From assembly GCA_934316845.1 (NCBI GenBank), contig CAKRDZ010000030.1:1-38234 (forward strand): 38,234 nt of DNA, written 5' to 3'. Shown piece after piece: positions 6,561-14,300 of this stretch. The notes beneath the pieces were generated by a model that was not told the DNA's origin, did not search any database, and saw only the letters and a list, made by a program, of their open reading frames with translations. Each line of letters begins with the position of its first letter. Position 1 is the stretch's first letter. The position numbers and the translations under genes are program-made. Source of the DNA: an uncultured Eubacterium sp. (lineage in GTDB: Bacteria > Bacillota > Clostridia > Lachnospirales > Lachnospiraceae).

Positions 6561-8401
6561 GCCTTTTCAGGCTTAACCGGATGCTTGTCCTGTCCGCGTG
6601 TTTTGCCGGCAGGACAAGCATCTACACATTCAAATATGGCGATGCTTCTCGGTGCCATTTTATATTTCTTCTGCACAACATTTTCTTCGTTTCCCCCACA
6701 TTCCGTATCAAAAATACATTTCCACTGTTTGTCCTTTTCAATGACAGGAAAGAAAAATGTGTGGCTTTCCCAGTGCAGGTTAAACATCATATAAACGGAA
6801 TTTCCCTCATAGTATGTACCATAAAACAAAATCCCCAGATCTCTGCTATAATAAGAAAAATCCGCTTCCCACGGCTCAATTCCATGTGCCGACACCGCCG
6901 GAGCACCAACTCCTTTTGTATCCATTCCCGTCATGACTTCCTGACGATGATACAAAATATGGCTCTTGCGAAACGCGATCAGTTTCTGTACAAAATGAAA
7001 AAGCGCTTCATTTTTATCCAATAAATTCCAGTTCAACCACGTTGTGGCATTGTCCTGACAGTACGCATTGTTGTTTCCACGCTGCGTCTGTCCAAATTCA
7101 TCCCCGGCAAGGAGCATCGGGGATGGCAGTCCGAGCAGAAGCATGACAAGGGCATTTTTCGTCTGCTTTTTACGCATCTGGAGAACCGATTTTTTCCGGC
7201 TGGCCCCTTCCTGACCGCAGTTCCAGCTGTAATTATACTCGGTGCCGTCCTGATTCTTTTCCCCATTTGCCTCGTTATGCTTTACATCATAGGAAACCAG
7301 ATCCCGGAGCGTAAACCCATTTTTCTGTGTAATATAATGAACTCTGGCGCACGACGCATCGTCTTTGCAAAAAGCCTCATAAAATCCGGCCACCTGTCCC
7401 TCGTCACTTTTCAGGTAACGTCTGGCGATCGTCTGATATTCTTCATTAAAGACGGCAAACGTTTTCTTGCCGGCTACTTTTTCCGGTGCCACAAATCCTG
7501 CCCCCAGAATCTTCACCTGCCGCAAAACCGGATCTTCATGCAGCCACGTCTCCGAAACCACCGCCGTATTGAGTAAAAAGCCATCCACATGATACTCGGT
7601 CACATAATAGCGCAGGCAGCGGATCATAAACTGCGGGGAGCATTTGTCAAAATGCATATCCAATAACACATTCATTCCCTTTTTATGCATCTTCTTTATC
7701 ATCTCTTTGCACTCAAAAACCGCATTGTCCGGATTCGACGCGTAAGATGCCTTTGGTGCAAAATAACAGGCATCCCCCGAATATCCCCAGTAATTTATCT
7801 TACCGTTTTGTTTTTCCATTCTTTCATTGAAATCATATAATGGCAGAAAAATCACCGTATTAATTCCTAATTTTTCCAAATAGCCAAGTTTTTCACAAAA
7901 CCCGGAAAAAGTCCCCGGCGCCTTCACTCCGGAACTGTTATGTTTTGTAAATCCACGCAGATGACACTGATACAGGATCATATCCTCAAATGCGATCGTC
8001 TTCCGGAGTTCCCCGGACCAGTCAAATTCCGAAAAATCAAACTTTCCACGCAGTTTTCCCTTATTTCCGAAACGGTTTCTTCCTCCGGTCGCCCTCATAT
8101 ACGGATCCTGAAAAATCTGTTTTTCTGCTTCAAATACATATTCACATCCCTGCAGTTCCTCGACAATTCCCTCTCCGCAGAGACGCACTCCAAATAAATC
8201 CGGAGCCCCCGCTTCTTTTCGTGGAAACATTTTTATCTTCTTTAAAAGTTTCTGATCTCTGTATAACAAAAGCCGGCATTCCTTGTGCTCTTTGCAAAAG
8301 AAAATCACTTCCACACTTGTCCTTTCTTCGGAAACGGTAACTCCCTCCGTCAGCCCTTTCGCCGGTTTTATCTCAAACTGCTCTATCGCATCTTGTCTCA
8401 T
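6557..8401 (-). CDS. Isoamylase/GlgX-like GH13 protein, probable pseudoenzyme
   Basis: A 614-residue protein built like isoamylase/GlgX enzymes: a short N-terminal CBM48-like domain (about 1-110), then a (beta/alpha)8 GH13 barrel with WGYSGDACYFAP (205-216), KHNEANGE (374-381), SWNCGQEG (392-399) and LLAGDEFGQTQRGNNNAYCQ (430-449). The catalytic positions are all changed. The nucleophile motif DGFRFD reads DGFLLN (Asn278), the acid/base motif IAEPW reads LGAGF (Ala301), and the transition-state pair HD reads KN (360-361). Region I NH reads DK (252-253), and about 50 residues between regions I and II are missing. The frame is intact, so this is a maintained non-catalytic protein rather than a decayed gene. 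It may bind glycogen-like glucans. Confidence 0.9.
   Translation of the reverse strand: MRQDAIEQFEIKPAKGLTEGVTVSEERTSVEVIFFCKEHKECRLLLYRDQKLLKKIKMFPRKEAGAPDLFGVRLCGEGIVEELQGCEYVFEAEKQIFQDPYMRATGGRNRFGNKGKLRGKFDFSEFDWSGELRKTIAFEDMILYQCHLRGFTKHNSSGVKAPGTFSGFCEKLGYLEKLGINTVIFLPLYDFNERMEKQNGKINYWGYSGDACYFAPKASYASNPDNAVFECKEMIKKMHKKGMNVLLDMHFDKCSPQFMIRCLRYYVTEYHVDGFLLNTAVVSETWLHEDPVLRQVKILGAGFVAPEKVAGKKTFAVFNEEYQTIARRYLKSDEGQVAGFYEAFCKDDASCARVHYITQKNGFTLRDLVSYDVKHNEANGEKNQDGTEYNYSWNCGQEGASRKKSVLQMRKKQTKNALVMLLLGLPSPMLLAGDEFGQTQRGNNNAYCQDNATTWLNWNLLDKNEALFHFVQKLIAFRKSHILYHRQEVMTGMDTKGVGAPAVSAHGIEPWEADFSYYSRDLGILFYGTYYEGNSVYMMFNLHWESHTFFFPVIEKDKQWKCIFDTECGGNEENVVQKKYKMAPRSIAIFECVDACPAGKTRGQDKHPVKPEKA
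6580..6622. other. Perfect 13-bp hairpin inside the GH13-like 3' end
   Basis: GATGCTTGTCCTG (6580-6592) and CAGGACAAGCATC (6610-6622) are perfectly complementary and lie within the last codons of the GH13-like gene, just past the converging small gene. A second palindrome, TTAAGCC/GGCTTAA, lies at 6557-6575. Together they may separate the convergent transcripts, although neither is followed by a T run. Confidence 0.5.
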
Positions 8402-8434
8402 TCATCAAGCCATCCTTTACCATGTAATACTTCT

Positions 8435-8463
8435 ATTATACATAACTATCGCAAATCTAACAA
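8435..8463 (-). promoter_or_regulatory. Promoter of the GH13-like gene
   Basis: On the minus strand TTGTTA (8463-8458) and a perfect TATAAT (8440-8435) are 17 bases apart, 34 bases before the ATG at 8401. Confidence 0.7.
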
Positions 8464-8482
8464 TATTATTTTTCAAAAACAC

Positions 8483-8510
8483 TTGCAAAATCCCCATTTT
8501 TTAGTACAAT
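8483..8510 (+). promoter_or_regulatory. Promoter of the ABC-F gene
   Basis: TTGCAA (8483-8488) and TACAAT (8505-8510) are 16 bases apart, 36 bases before the start codon. It is divergent from the GH13-like promoter. Confidence 0.65.
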
Positions 8511-8545
8511 AGGTAATTAGATAACGATTTAAAATGGAGGAAATT

Positions 8546-10156
8546 ATGATTCAGGCAAATAATGTTACACTGCGCTTTGGAAAAAAAGCGCTCTTTGAAG
8601 AAGTAAACATAAAATTTACCGAAGGAAACTGCTATGGTATCATTGGTGCAAACGGTGCCGGAAAATCAACCTTTTTGAAGATTCTTTCCGGAGAGCTGGA
8701 ACCGACACAGGGCGATATCAGCATCACGCCGGGTCAGCGTCTTTCCGTGCTGGAGCAGGATCACTTCAAATACGATGACTGCGTCGTCCTTGACACCGTC
8801 ATCATGGGAAACCAGCGTCTTTATGACATCATGAAAGAAAAAGATGCCATTTACGCCAAGGAAGATTTTACCGAAGAAGACGGAATCCGTGCCAGCGAAC
8901 TGGAAGGTGAATTTGCCACCATGAACGGCTGGGAGGCCGAGTCCGATGCCGCTACCCTTTTGAACGGATTGAATATCGATACCGAACTTCACTACAAAAA
9001 AATGAGTGAACTTTCCGGAAGTGAAAAAGTCAAAGTTCTTTTGGCCCGTGCTTTGTTTGGTAATCCGGATATTCTTCTTCTCGACGAGCCGACCAACCAC
9101 TTGGATCTCGATGCGATCCGCTGGCTCGAAGAATTTTTGATCAATTTTGAAAATACGATCATCGTCGTTTCACATGACCGTTACTTCTTAAATAAAGTAT
9201 GTACGCATACCGTTGACATCGACTATGCAAAAATGCAGCTTTATGCCGGAAACTACGATTTCTGGTATGAATCCAGCCAGCTGATGATCAAACAGATGAA
9301 AGAAGCCAACAAAAAGAAGGAAGAAAAGATCAAGGAATTGCAGGACTTTATCCAGCGATTCAGCGCCAATGCTTCCAAATCCAAGCAGGCAACTTCCCGA
9401 AAACGTGCGTTGGAAAAGATTGAACTTGATACGCTCCGTCCTTCCAGCCGTAAATACCCATACGTTGACTTCAAGCCTAACCGCGAGATTGGAAATGAAG
9501 TACTGACCGTAACTAACCTTTCCAAAACAATCGACGGTGAAAAAGTCCTCGACAATGTTTCGTTTACCGTTGGACACGACGACAAGATCGCATTTGTCGG
9601 TTCATATGGCATTGCTGCGACAACATTGTTCCAGATCCTTGCCGGAGAAATGGAACCGGACGAAGGCGATTACAAATGGGGAATCACCACCAGTCAGGCT
9701 TATTTTCCAAAAGACAATACGAAGGACTTTGACAGCACCGATACGATTGTGGACTGGCTGATGCCTTATTCACCGGAAAAAGACGCAACCTATGTACGTG
9801 GTTTCCTTGGTCGTATGCTCTTTTCCGGAGACGACGGTCTGAAAAAGGTAAATGTCCTTTCTGGAGGAGAAAAAGTCCGCGTCATGCTCTCTAAAATGAT
9901 GATGCTGGGTGCAAACGCCCTCATCCTCGATGAGCCGACCAACCACCTTGACATGGAGTCGATCACTTCTGTCAACAACGGACTGATCAAATTCCCTGGT
10001 GTCGTTTTGTTTACTTCCCAGGACCACCAGTTCATTCAGACGATTGCCAACCGTATCATTGAACTTACGCCAAATGGCATGATCGACAAAGTAACTACTT
10101 ACGACGAATACCTTGACAGCGACGAAATGGCTCGCAAACGTCAGGCTTTGAGTTAA
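8546..10156 (+). CDS. ykpA: ABC-F family ATPase, YkpA/YbiT type
   Basis: Soluble protein of 536 residues with two ABC ATPase domains joined by a lysine/glutamate-rich linker (KQMKEANKKKEEKIKEL), and no membrane part. This is the layout of ABC-F ribosome-associated factors. Domain 1 has Walker A GANGAGKST and LSGSEKVK then LLLDEPTNHLDLD. Domain 2 has LSGGEKVRVML and LILDEPTNHLDME, but its Walker A is GSYGIAATT, lacking the lysine; as I recall B. subtilis YkpA shares this degeneration. The start is the ATG at 8546, five bases after GGAGG; an ATG at 8534 overlaps that site. It is most likely a translation factor rather than an exporter. Confidence 0.93.
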   Translation: MIQANNVTLRFGKKALFEEVNIKFTEGNCYGIIGANGAGKSTFLKILSGELEPTQGDISITPGQRLSVLEQDHFKYDDCVVLDTVIMGNQRLYDIMKEKDAIYAKEDFTEEDGIRASELEGEFATMNGWEAESDAATLLNGLNIDTELHYKKMSELSGSEKVKVLLARALFGNPDILLLDEPTNHLDLDAIRWLEEFLINFENTIIVVSHDRYFLNKVCTHTVDIDYAKMQLYAGNYDFWYESSQLMIKQMKEANKKKEEKIKELQDFIQRFSANASKSKQATSRKRALEKIELDTLRPSSRKYPYVDFKPNREIGNEVLTVTNLSKTIDGEKVLDNVSFTVGHDDKIAFVGSYGIAATTLFQILAGEMEPDEGDYKWGITTSQAYFPKDNTKDFDSTDTIVDWLMPYSPEKDATYVRGFLGRMLFSGDDGLKKVNVLSGGEKVRVMLSKMMMLGANALILDEPTNHLDMESITSVNNGLIKFPGVVLFTSQDHQFIQTIANRIIELTPNGMIDKVTTYDEYLDSDEMARKRQALS

Positions 10157-10168
10157 ATTTTGTAATAT

Positions 10169-10197
10169 TTGACAAAACATCCATTATCCCCTATAAT
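10169..10197 (+). promoter_or_regulatory. Promoter of the CorC/HlyC-like gene
   Basis: Perfect TTGACA (10169-10174) and TATAAT (10192-10197) boxes are 17 bases apart, shortly after the ABC-F stop. The downstream gene is thus transcribed independently. Confidence 0.85.
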
Positions 10198-10235
10198 GGA
10201 ATGTAATACTTTTTAATGAAATGGAGTGATTTTTT

Positions 10236-11537
10236 TTGGGGCCCAGTGACGCGAAAAATATAATTATTCTTGTTGTGTTACTATTGCTGTCCGCATTCTT
10301 TTCGTCTGCGGAAACCTCGCTGACAACAGTCAGCAAATTAAAAATGCGCGCTTTGGCAGAAGACAAAAACAAAGCAGCGAAACGTGTATTGAAACTGATC
10401 GAAAAACCTTCTAAAATGTTGAGTACGGTTTTGATCTGTAACAATATCGTAAACCTGTCGGCTTCCTCAATCTCGACATCGTATGCCTTTTCGGTATGTA
10501 CACGTCTTGGTCTGGAAGACAACATGAGTCTTGGTGCCGGTATCGCAACAGGTGTTTTGACCTTATTGATCTTAATTTTCGGTGAGATCACACCTAAAAA
10601 CATGGCTACGTTAAAAGCCGAAAAGATGGCGCTGTCCTATAGTGGTGTAATTTTGTTTTTGACAAATCTTCTCACACCGATCATTTTCCTGTTAGACCGG
10701 GTAACACGTTTTATCCTGTTTATTTTGCGAATTGATCCCGACGGAAAAGCATCACAGATTACGGAGGACGAACTTCGTACATTTGTTGATGTCAGCCACG
10801 AAGAAGGTATTCTGGAAAGCGAAGAACGCCAGATGATCACAAATATCGTGGATTTTGGTGATTCCATCGCAAAAGATGTCATGATCTCGCGTCTTGACAT
10901 CTGTATGGTAGAAGTAAATACTTCTTATGACGACCTTCTTTCGGAATTTACGGAGCATAAATTTGCACGTATGCCGGTTTACGACGACACGATCGACAAT
11001 ATTGTCGGTATTATCAATCTGAAAGATTTTGTCTTCTACAGCGGCGACAAAGAAAAATTCAACCTCCGTGAACTGATCCGCGAAGCTCATATCACTTATG
11101 AATACAAAAACGTATCGGAACTTTTCATGGAAATGCGCCGCGATTCGATCCCTATGACGATCGTTTTGGATGAATATGGCGCCCTCTCCGGTCTGATCAC
11201 GATGGAGGATCTTCTCGAAGAAATCGTCGGTGAGATCCGCGACGAATACGACGAGGACGAAGAAGACGAGATCCAGCAGGTAACAGACAACGAATACATC
11301 GTTCTCGGATCCACCAGCCTCGATGACATTGAAGAACGGATCGGTCTTCCGCTGGAAGCCGAGGAATATGATTCGATCTCCGGTCATGTCATCAATCTTC
11401 TGGAACACTTTCCAAATCCCGGCGAACATGCCGAGGATGATTATGCGGTTTATACCGTACTGGAAAGCGAAAAAAATCGTATTGACAAAATTCATCTTCT
11501 TGTAAAACCTCAGCCAGACGAGGAAGACGAGGATTAA
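10236..11537 (+). CDS. HlyC/CorC-type CNNM and CBS domain membrane protein
   Basis: A 433-residue protein. An N-terminal CNNM (DUF21) membrane domain of about 190 residues, with three or four helices and the motif FGEITPKNMA, is followed by a pair of CBS domains (about 200-320) and a C-terminal CorC/HlyC domain (about 340-420). Such proteins are linked to Mg2+ or other divalent cation transport; older annotations call them hemolysins, and nothing here indicates a toxin. Translation appears to start at TTG (10236), nine bases after GGAG; no ATG with a ribosome site is available. The C terminus is very acidic. Confidence 0.9.
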   Translation: MGPSDAKNIIILVVLLLLSAFFSSAETSLTTVSKLKMRALAEDKNKAAKRVLKLIEKPSKMLSTVLICNNIVNLSASSISTSYAFSVCTRLGLEDNMSLGAGIATGVLTLLILIFGEITPKNMATLKAEKMALSYSGVILFLTNLLTPIIFLLDRVTRFILFILRIDPDGKASQITEDELRTFVDVSHEEGILESEERQMITNIVDFGDSIAKDVMISRLDICMVEVNTSYDDLLSEFTEHKFARMPVYDDTIDNIVGIINLKDFVFYSGDKEKFNLRELIREAHITYEYKNVSELFMEMRRDSIPMTIVLDEYGALSGLITMEDLLEEIVGEIRDEYDEDEEDEIQQVTDNEYIVLGSTSLDDIEERIGLPLEAEEYDSISGHVINLLEHFPNPGEHAEDDYAVYTVLESEKNRIDKIHLLVKPQPDEEDED

Positions 11538-11544
11538 AACGGAT

Positions 11545-11573
11545 ACAAAGGCTGCCTTTCAGGCAGCCTTTGT
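11545..11573. terminator. Hairpin between converging genes
   Basis: ACAAAGGCTGCC and GGCAGCCTTTGT form a perfect 12-bp stem with a five-base loop. It lies eight bases after the CorC-like stop and four bases before the stop of the converging lysine-rich gene. T richness afterwards is modest on both strands, so it is a likely but not perfect bidirectional terminator. Confidence 0.7.
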
Positions 11574-11577
11574 TGCT

Positions 11578-11889
11578 TTAATTCATTGTTTTCTCCCACC
11601 GTTCATACACTTCTTTTTTAATTCCATCCACTCCTTTCCCACTCACTAAACGTACTTTCCCGGAGATGCATTCCACCTTTTTTCCCTTTTTCATCATCCC
11701 TTTTTTGTGTTTTAGTAGTTTTGGTGTTTTTCTTATTCCGCCTTTCTTTGGCTTAATCTTCATATTTCCCTTCTTGATCCTAATTATTTTTGTATCGCCA
11801 TCCAACATCCCTTTTCCTGCTGCTCCCACGCAGACATTTGCCGGGATCAGACAAACACACAGTATTCCTGCTGCCAAACGGTATTTCAA
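11578..11889 (-). CDS. Small lysine-rich secreted protein
   Basis: A 103-residue protein with a signal peptide (MKYRLAAGILCVCLIPANVCVGA, cleavage likely near residue 23). The mature chain is strongly basic, with many KK and GK pairs (for example HKKGMMKKGKK). It contains no recognised domain. The probable start is TTG at 11889, nine bases after AAAGGAG. It lies 15 bases downstream of the MinD-like gene and is probably cotranscribed with it. Its charge suggests binding to anionic surface polymers, but that is inference. The family is unknown to me. Confidence 0.65.
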   Translation of the reverse strand: MKYRLAAGILCVCLIPANVCVGAAGKGMLDGDTKIIRIKKGNMKIKPKKGGIRKTPKLLKHKKGMMKKGKKVECISGKVRLVSGKGVDGIKKEVYERWEKTMN

Positions 11890-11904
11890 ATCGCAACACT
11901 CCTT

Positions 11905-12720
11905 TTAGCGATATGCTGTCTGCTTTATTGCCTGATGCAGCAGCGCCACCGTCTCCTTAGCCGCCTGAATAAACGGATAATTTACATTGTCGCTCGTGCA
12001 ATTCTGGTTTCTCAGCAAGAAAGAAACAACATTTCCTTTTGTCAATGCATCTGCAAAACGCCGGTTATGCGGTATCGTTCCCACTCTGCTCCCTGGCAGG
12101 TGATAACTTTGTGCAATGGTACTTTTCGTAATGACAGAATCCTCACAATAATTTCCTATTACATAAAAAGCTTTTTTCTGAATATCCGAGAAGTTTCGGA
12201 AGAAATGAGACAACAGCTGAAAGTTCTGACATAAATTTACAACCACCAGATCCGCTTCCTGCAAAATTTTTCTGGAACTTTCCAGATTAGCGGAAGATAC
12301 ATCTATTATGACATTTCCAACATAGTGCTCTAATAAATCCAATACACTTGCCGTCTGCCGGCTCAATCGGTATTCCAAAAGATCCTGATTTACCCCCTCT
12401 GTCGGCAAATATAGAACTCTTTGATCGTAGACGGATAGACAAGTCCGGTAAATCATATCCGCACTTACCAACTCCCGTTCTATTTCACAAAATGATAAAA
12501 TTCTCCCTAATCCATTTTCAACAAAATAAGATTCTTTTTCATGTAATACATCGTAGGAATTTTGATTAAGAAATGTACTGCCCAGATTATTCATGCTTGC
12601 ATGATTCTCAAACAATACCATCCTTGACGGCTCACTCATAGCCGATAAGATACTGATACAGGAAAGATTCCCTGTAACTCCTGCTTTACCCGGCGAATTG
12701 CTCCAAAAAGCAATTTTCAC
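11905..12720 (-). CDS. MinD/TadZ-like protein with an eroded P-loop
   Basis: A 271-residue soluble protein whose N terminus (MKIAFWSNSPGKAGVTGNL) matches the deviant Walker A of ParA/MinD proteins. The canonical KGGVGKT reads KAGVTGN, so the signature lysine (Lys12) is kept but the P-loop lysine is Gly17 and the following Thr is Asn18. The later switch region IIDVSSANLESS resembles the family's D-x-P-P-G stretch. It therefore may bind nucleotide poorly or not at all. Translation starts with GTG at 12720, nine bases after AAAGGAGG. TadZ/CpaE-like proteins position pilus or secretion machinery, but no tad genes are near; its partner here is the lysine-rich secreted protein. Confidence 0.68.
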   Translation of the reverse strand: MKIAFWSNSPGKAGVTGNLSCISILSAMSEPSRMVLFENHASMNNLGSTFLNQNSYDVLHEKESYFVENGLGRILSFCEIERELVSADMIYRTCLSVYDQRVLYLPTEGVNQDLLEYRLSRQTASVLDLLEHYVGNVIIDVSSANLESSRKILQEADLVVVNLCQNFQLLSHFFRNFSDIQKKAFYVIGNYCEDSVITKSTIAQSYHLPGSRVGTIPHNRRFADALTKGNVVSFLLRNQNCTSDNVNYPFIQAAKETVALLHQAIKQTAYR

Positions 12721-12751
12721 CTTTTTCTAACCTCCTTTATATTTGTTTTGG

Positions 12752-12780
12752 TGGAATAAACACATAATACCACGCAAAAT
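12752..12780 (-). promoter_or_regulatory. Possible promoter of the MinD-like gene
   Basis: On the minus strand TTTACT, 17 bases and TATTAT precede the GTG start at 12720, within about 12752-12791. The -35 box overlaps the AT-rich terminator hairpin of the upstream operon, and the boxes are weak. Confidence 0.4.
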
Positions 12781-12781
12781 A

Positions 12782-12827
12782 AAAAAAGTAAATTGTCAAT
12801 GCTTCACAAAAAACAATCTACTTTTTT
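12782..12827 (-). terminator. AT-rich terminator of the DUF5662-PAP2 operon
   Basis: AAAAAAGTAAATTGT pairs with ACAATCTACTTTTTT with one mismatch in 15. On the minus strand the stem runs straight into a long T tract. It lies downstream of the membrane protein gene ending at 13051, past the repeat element. Confidence 0.6.
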
Positions 12828-12850
12828 ATATGTTATTACATAAGTCCCCA

Positions 12851-13051
12851 GGGTAGAAAAGTGTCAATCCTCTTGTGCTTGCACAAAAGAGGATTCGACA
12901 CCTTTCTACCCGCCCAAGCATGAGAACGCAGCGGTTTTCCGCGGAGTTCGAATGGTTGGCAGGATTGTGGGAGCTGCTTGCAGCGCAGCAATCCGTCGGG
13001 GGACTGTCCCCTCTTGTCCAGCATCCGCCCAAACATGAGAACGCAGCGGTT
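12851..13051. repeat. Structured intergenic element with 26-bp direct repeats
   Basis: A strong hairpin at 12851-12911 (GGGTAGAAAAGTGTC against GACACCTTTCTACCC, with an inner AATCCTCTT/AAGAGGATT stem) is followed by two copies of a 26-base repeat beginning CGCCCAA (12911-12936 and 13026-13051, one mismatch). Between them lie further short palindromes such as GAGCTGC/GCAGC and GGGGACTGTCCCC. The second repeat overlaps the stop of the membrane protein gene. Apart from the promoter and the AT-rich terminator to its left, I see nothing else in the 330-base gap. It resembles a dispersed intergenic repeat. Confidence 0.7.
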
Positions 13052-13731
13052 TACAACTTTTCCTTCTTATCCCGATGCCGTCTCTGCCGTATACTTACCA
13101 CCGGACTGAGGCCTACATACTTCTTGGTAAACATAAGCATAATCGCGTAAAACAGCACAAACACCGACATAATGATCTTATAGACACGATTTACCCCGCC
13201 GTGGCCAACAAATGTCAAAAATGTCATATACACTCTGGCAAGTGCTGTGATCCACCAGCAGAATAGAATTCTCGTATTAGTGGCGCGATTTGCAAGATCG
13301 TCCGTAACGCCGACGGTACAATACAAGATAAAGTATTCCATCAAAAGTTCTGCCGCCGCATAACCAAAATACACGACGAGAATCCAGATAACCAGTTTCG
13401 GCCCCTGCTCGATAAATCCGGTAAACGGTAAAAGGATATTAAGTGCCATCGCTATGATGGTAAGGAGAATTCCCACGATAAATTCTTTGTTCCTTTTTAC
13501 CAGCATCAGAGCACCGATCAGCAAAAGAAGACATCCCAGTGCATCCGGCAAAAGATCTATTTTCACATGATCGCCGAGAATATTTCCTGTCGTATACAAT
13601 TGGATCGACGGACTGAGTTCATGGCTTCCCACTACCCCGTCCACATGAAATACCGGGTAAGCGACATCCAGAACGTACCATTTATCGATACCTGTTATTA
13701 TCAATCCAAGTGCTATTAAAATTACTGCCAT
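13051..13731 (-). CDS. Integral membrane protein of unknown function
   Basis: About 226 residues with five or six hydrophobic segments, a short external loop after the first helix and a basic C-terminal tail (RQRRHRDKKEKL). I recognise no family. The ATG at 13731 lies eight bases after AGAGG; an ATG at 13737 overlapping the PAP2 stop is possible but too close to that site. It is the last gene of a four-gene operon with a PAP2 phosphatase, a secreted glycosidase and a DUF5662 protein, so an envelope or lipid role is plausible. Confidence 0.68.
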   Translation of the reverse strand: MAVILIALGLIITGIDKWYVLDVAYPVFHVDGVVGSHELSPSIQLYTTGNILGDHVKIDLLPDALGCLLLLIGALMLVKRNKEFIVGILLTIIAMALNILLPFTGFIEQGPKLVIWILVVYFGYAAAELLMEYFILYCTVGVTDDLANRATNTRILFCWWITALARVYMTFLTFVGHGGVNRVYKIIMSVFVLFYAIMLMFTKKYVGLSPVVSIRQRRHRDKKEKL

Positions 13732-13736
13732 AATCA

Positions 13737-14300
13737 TTACCTCTCATCTTTTCGTTTTTTGCGCCAGTTTTTCCATCGTTCACTGACTAAGGTCTTTTCC
13801 ACCACATAAATACTCAAAAGTGCAAGAACCGTTCCAAGGACGATTCCCGCCAGAATATCTGTCGGATAATGCACGTAAAAATACATGCGGGAAAACATCA
13901 TAAGCACCGCTGTAATTCCGGCTGCAATCCCGCACTTACGATTCCAGTGTCCAATGCAGACTGCCGCCGCCACAGAAGAAAAGGTATGGCCCGATGGGAA
14001 GGAGTAATCTTTGGGAATCGCAATGAGCATGTCATAAATTGGAAATCTATGACACGGTCTTTGCCTGGCAACAAGATTTTTTAGCAGACCGTTGCCAAAT
14101 ATCAGGCAAAACAGCAACGATAACAGTACAATAACACCGTATTTCTTTTCTTTTAGTCCGATCACCATCACCAGTCCCACAATGATCCACAAAATTCCCG
14201 CTTCCCCCAATTTGGTTAAAACGGAAAGAAACGCTGTTGCCACATCATTATGTATTGTCTGAAACCAATCCAGGACACTTCTGTCAAACACTTCTATCAC
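13737..14300 (-). CDS. PAP2-superfamily membrane phosphatase
   Basis: A 187-residue membrane protein with the three PAP2 phosphatase motifs: KNLVARQRP, then PSGHTFSS, then the RMYFYVHYPTD motif with its catalytic histidine. About six transmembrane helices surround them. Enzymes of this class dephosphorylate lipid phosphates such as undecaprenyl diphosphate or phosphatidic acid at the outer membrane face. Translation starts with GTG at 14300, immediately after the stop of the glycosidase gene, with GGAGG eight bases before. Exact substrate cannot be told; undecaprenyl-PP recycling would suit the envelope context. Confidence 0.92.
   Translation of the reverse strand: MIEVFDRSVLDWFQTIHNDVATAFLSVLTKLGEAGILWIIVGLVMVIGLKEKKYGVIVLLSLLFCLIFGNGLLKNLVARQRPCHRFPIYDMLIAIPKDYSFPSGHTFSSVAAAVCIGHWNRKCGIAAGITAVLMMFSRMYFYVHYPTDILAGIVLGTVLALLSIYVVEKTLVSERWKNWRKKRKDER

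Noticed and set aside
6557..8401. Pseudogene call for the GH13-like gene
   Set aside because: There is no frameshift or internal stop, and promoter and ribosome site are intact; loss of catalytic residues points to a pseudoenzyme instead.
12826..13036. Minus-strand open frames of about 66 codons in the intergenic element
   Set aside because: They run through the hairpin and repeats, lack a ribosome site and show no domain; better explained as repeat sequence.
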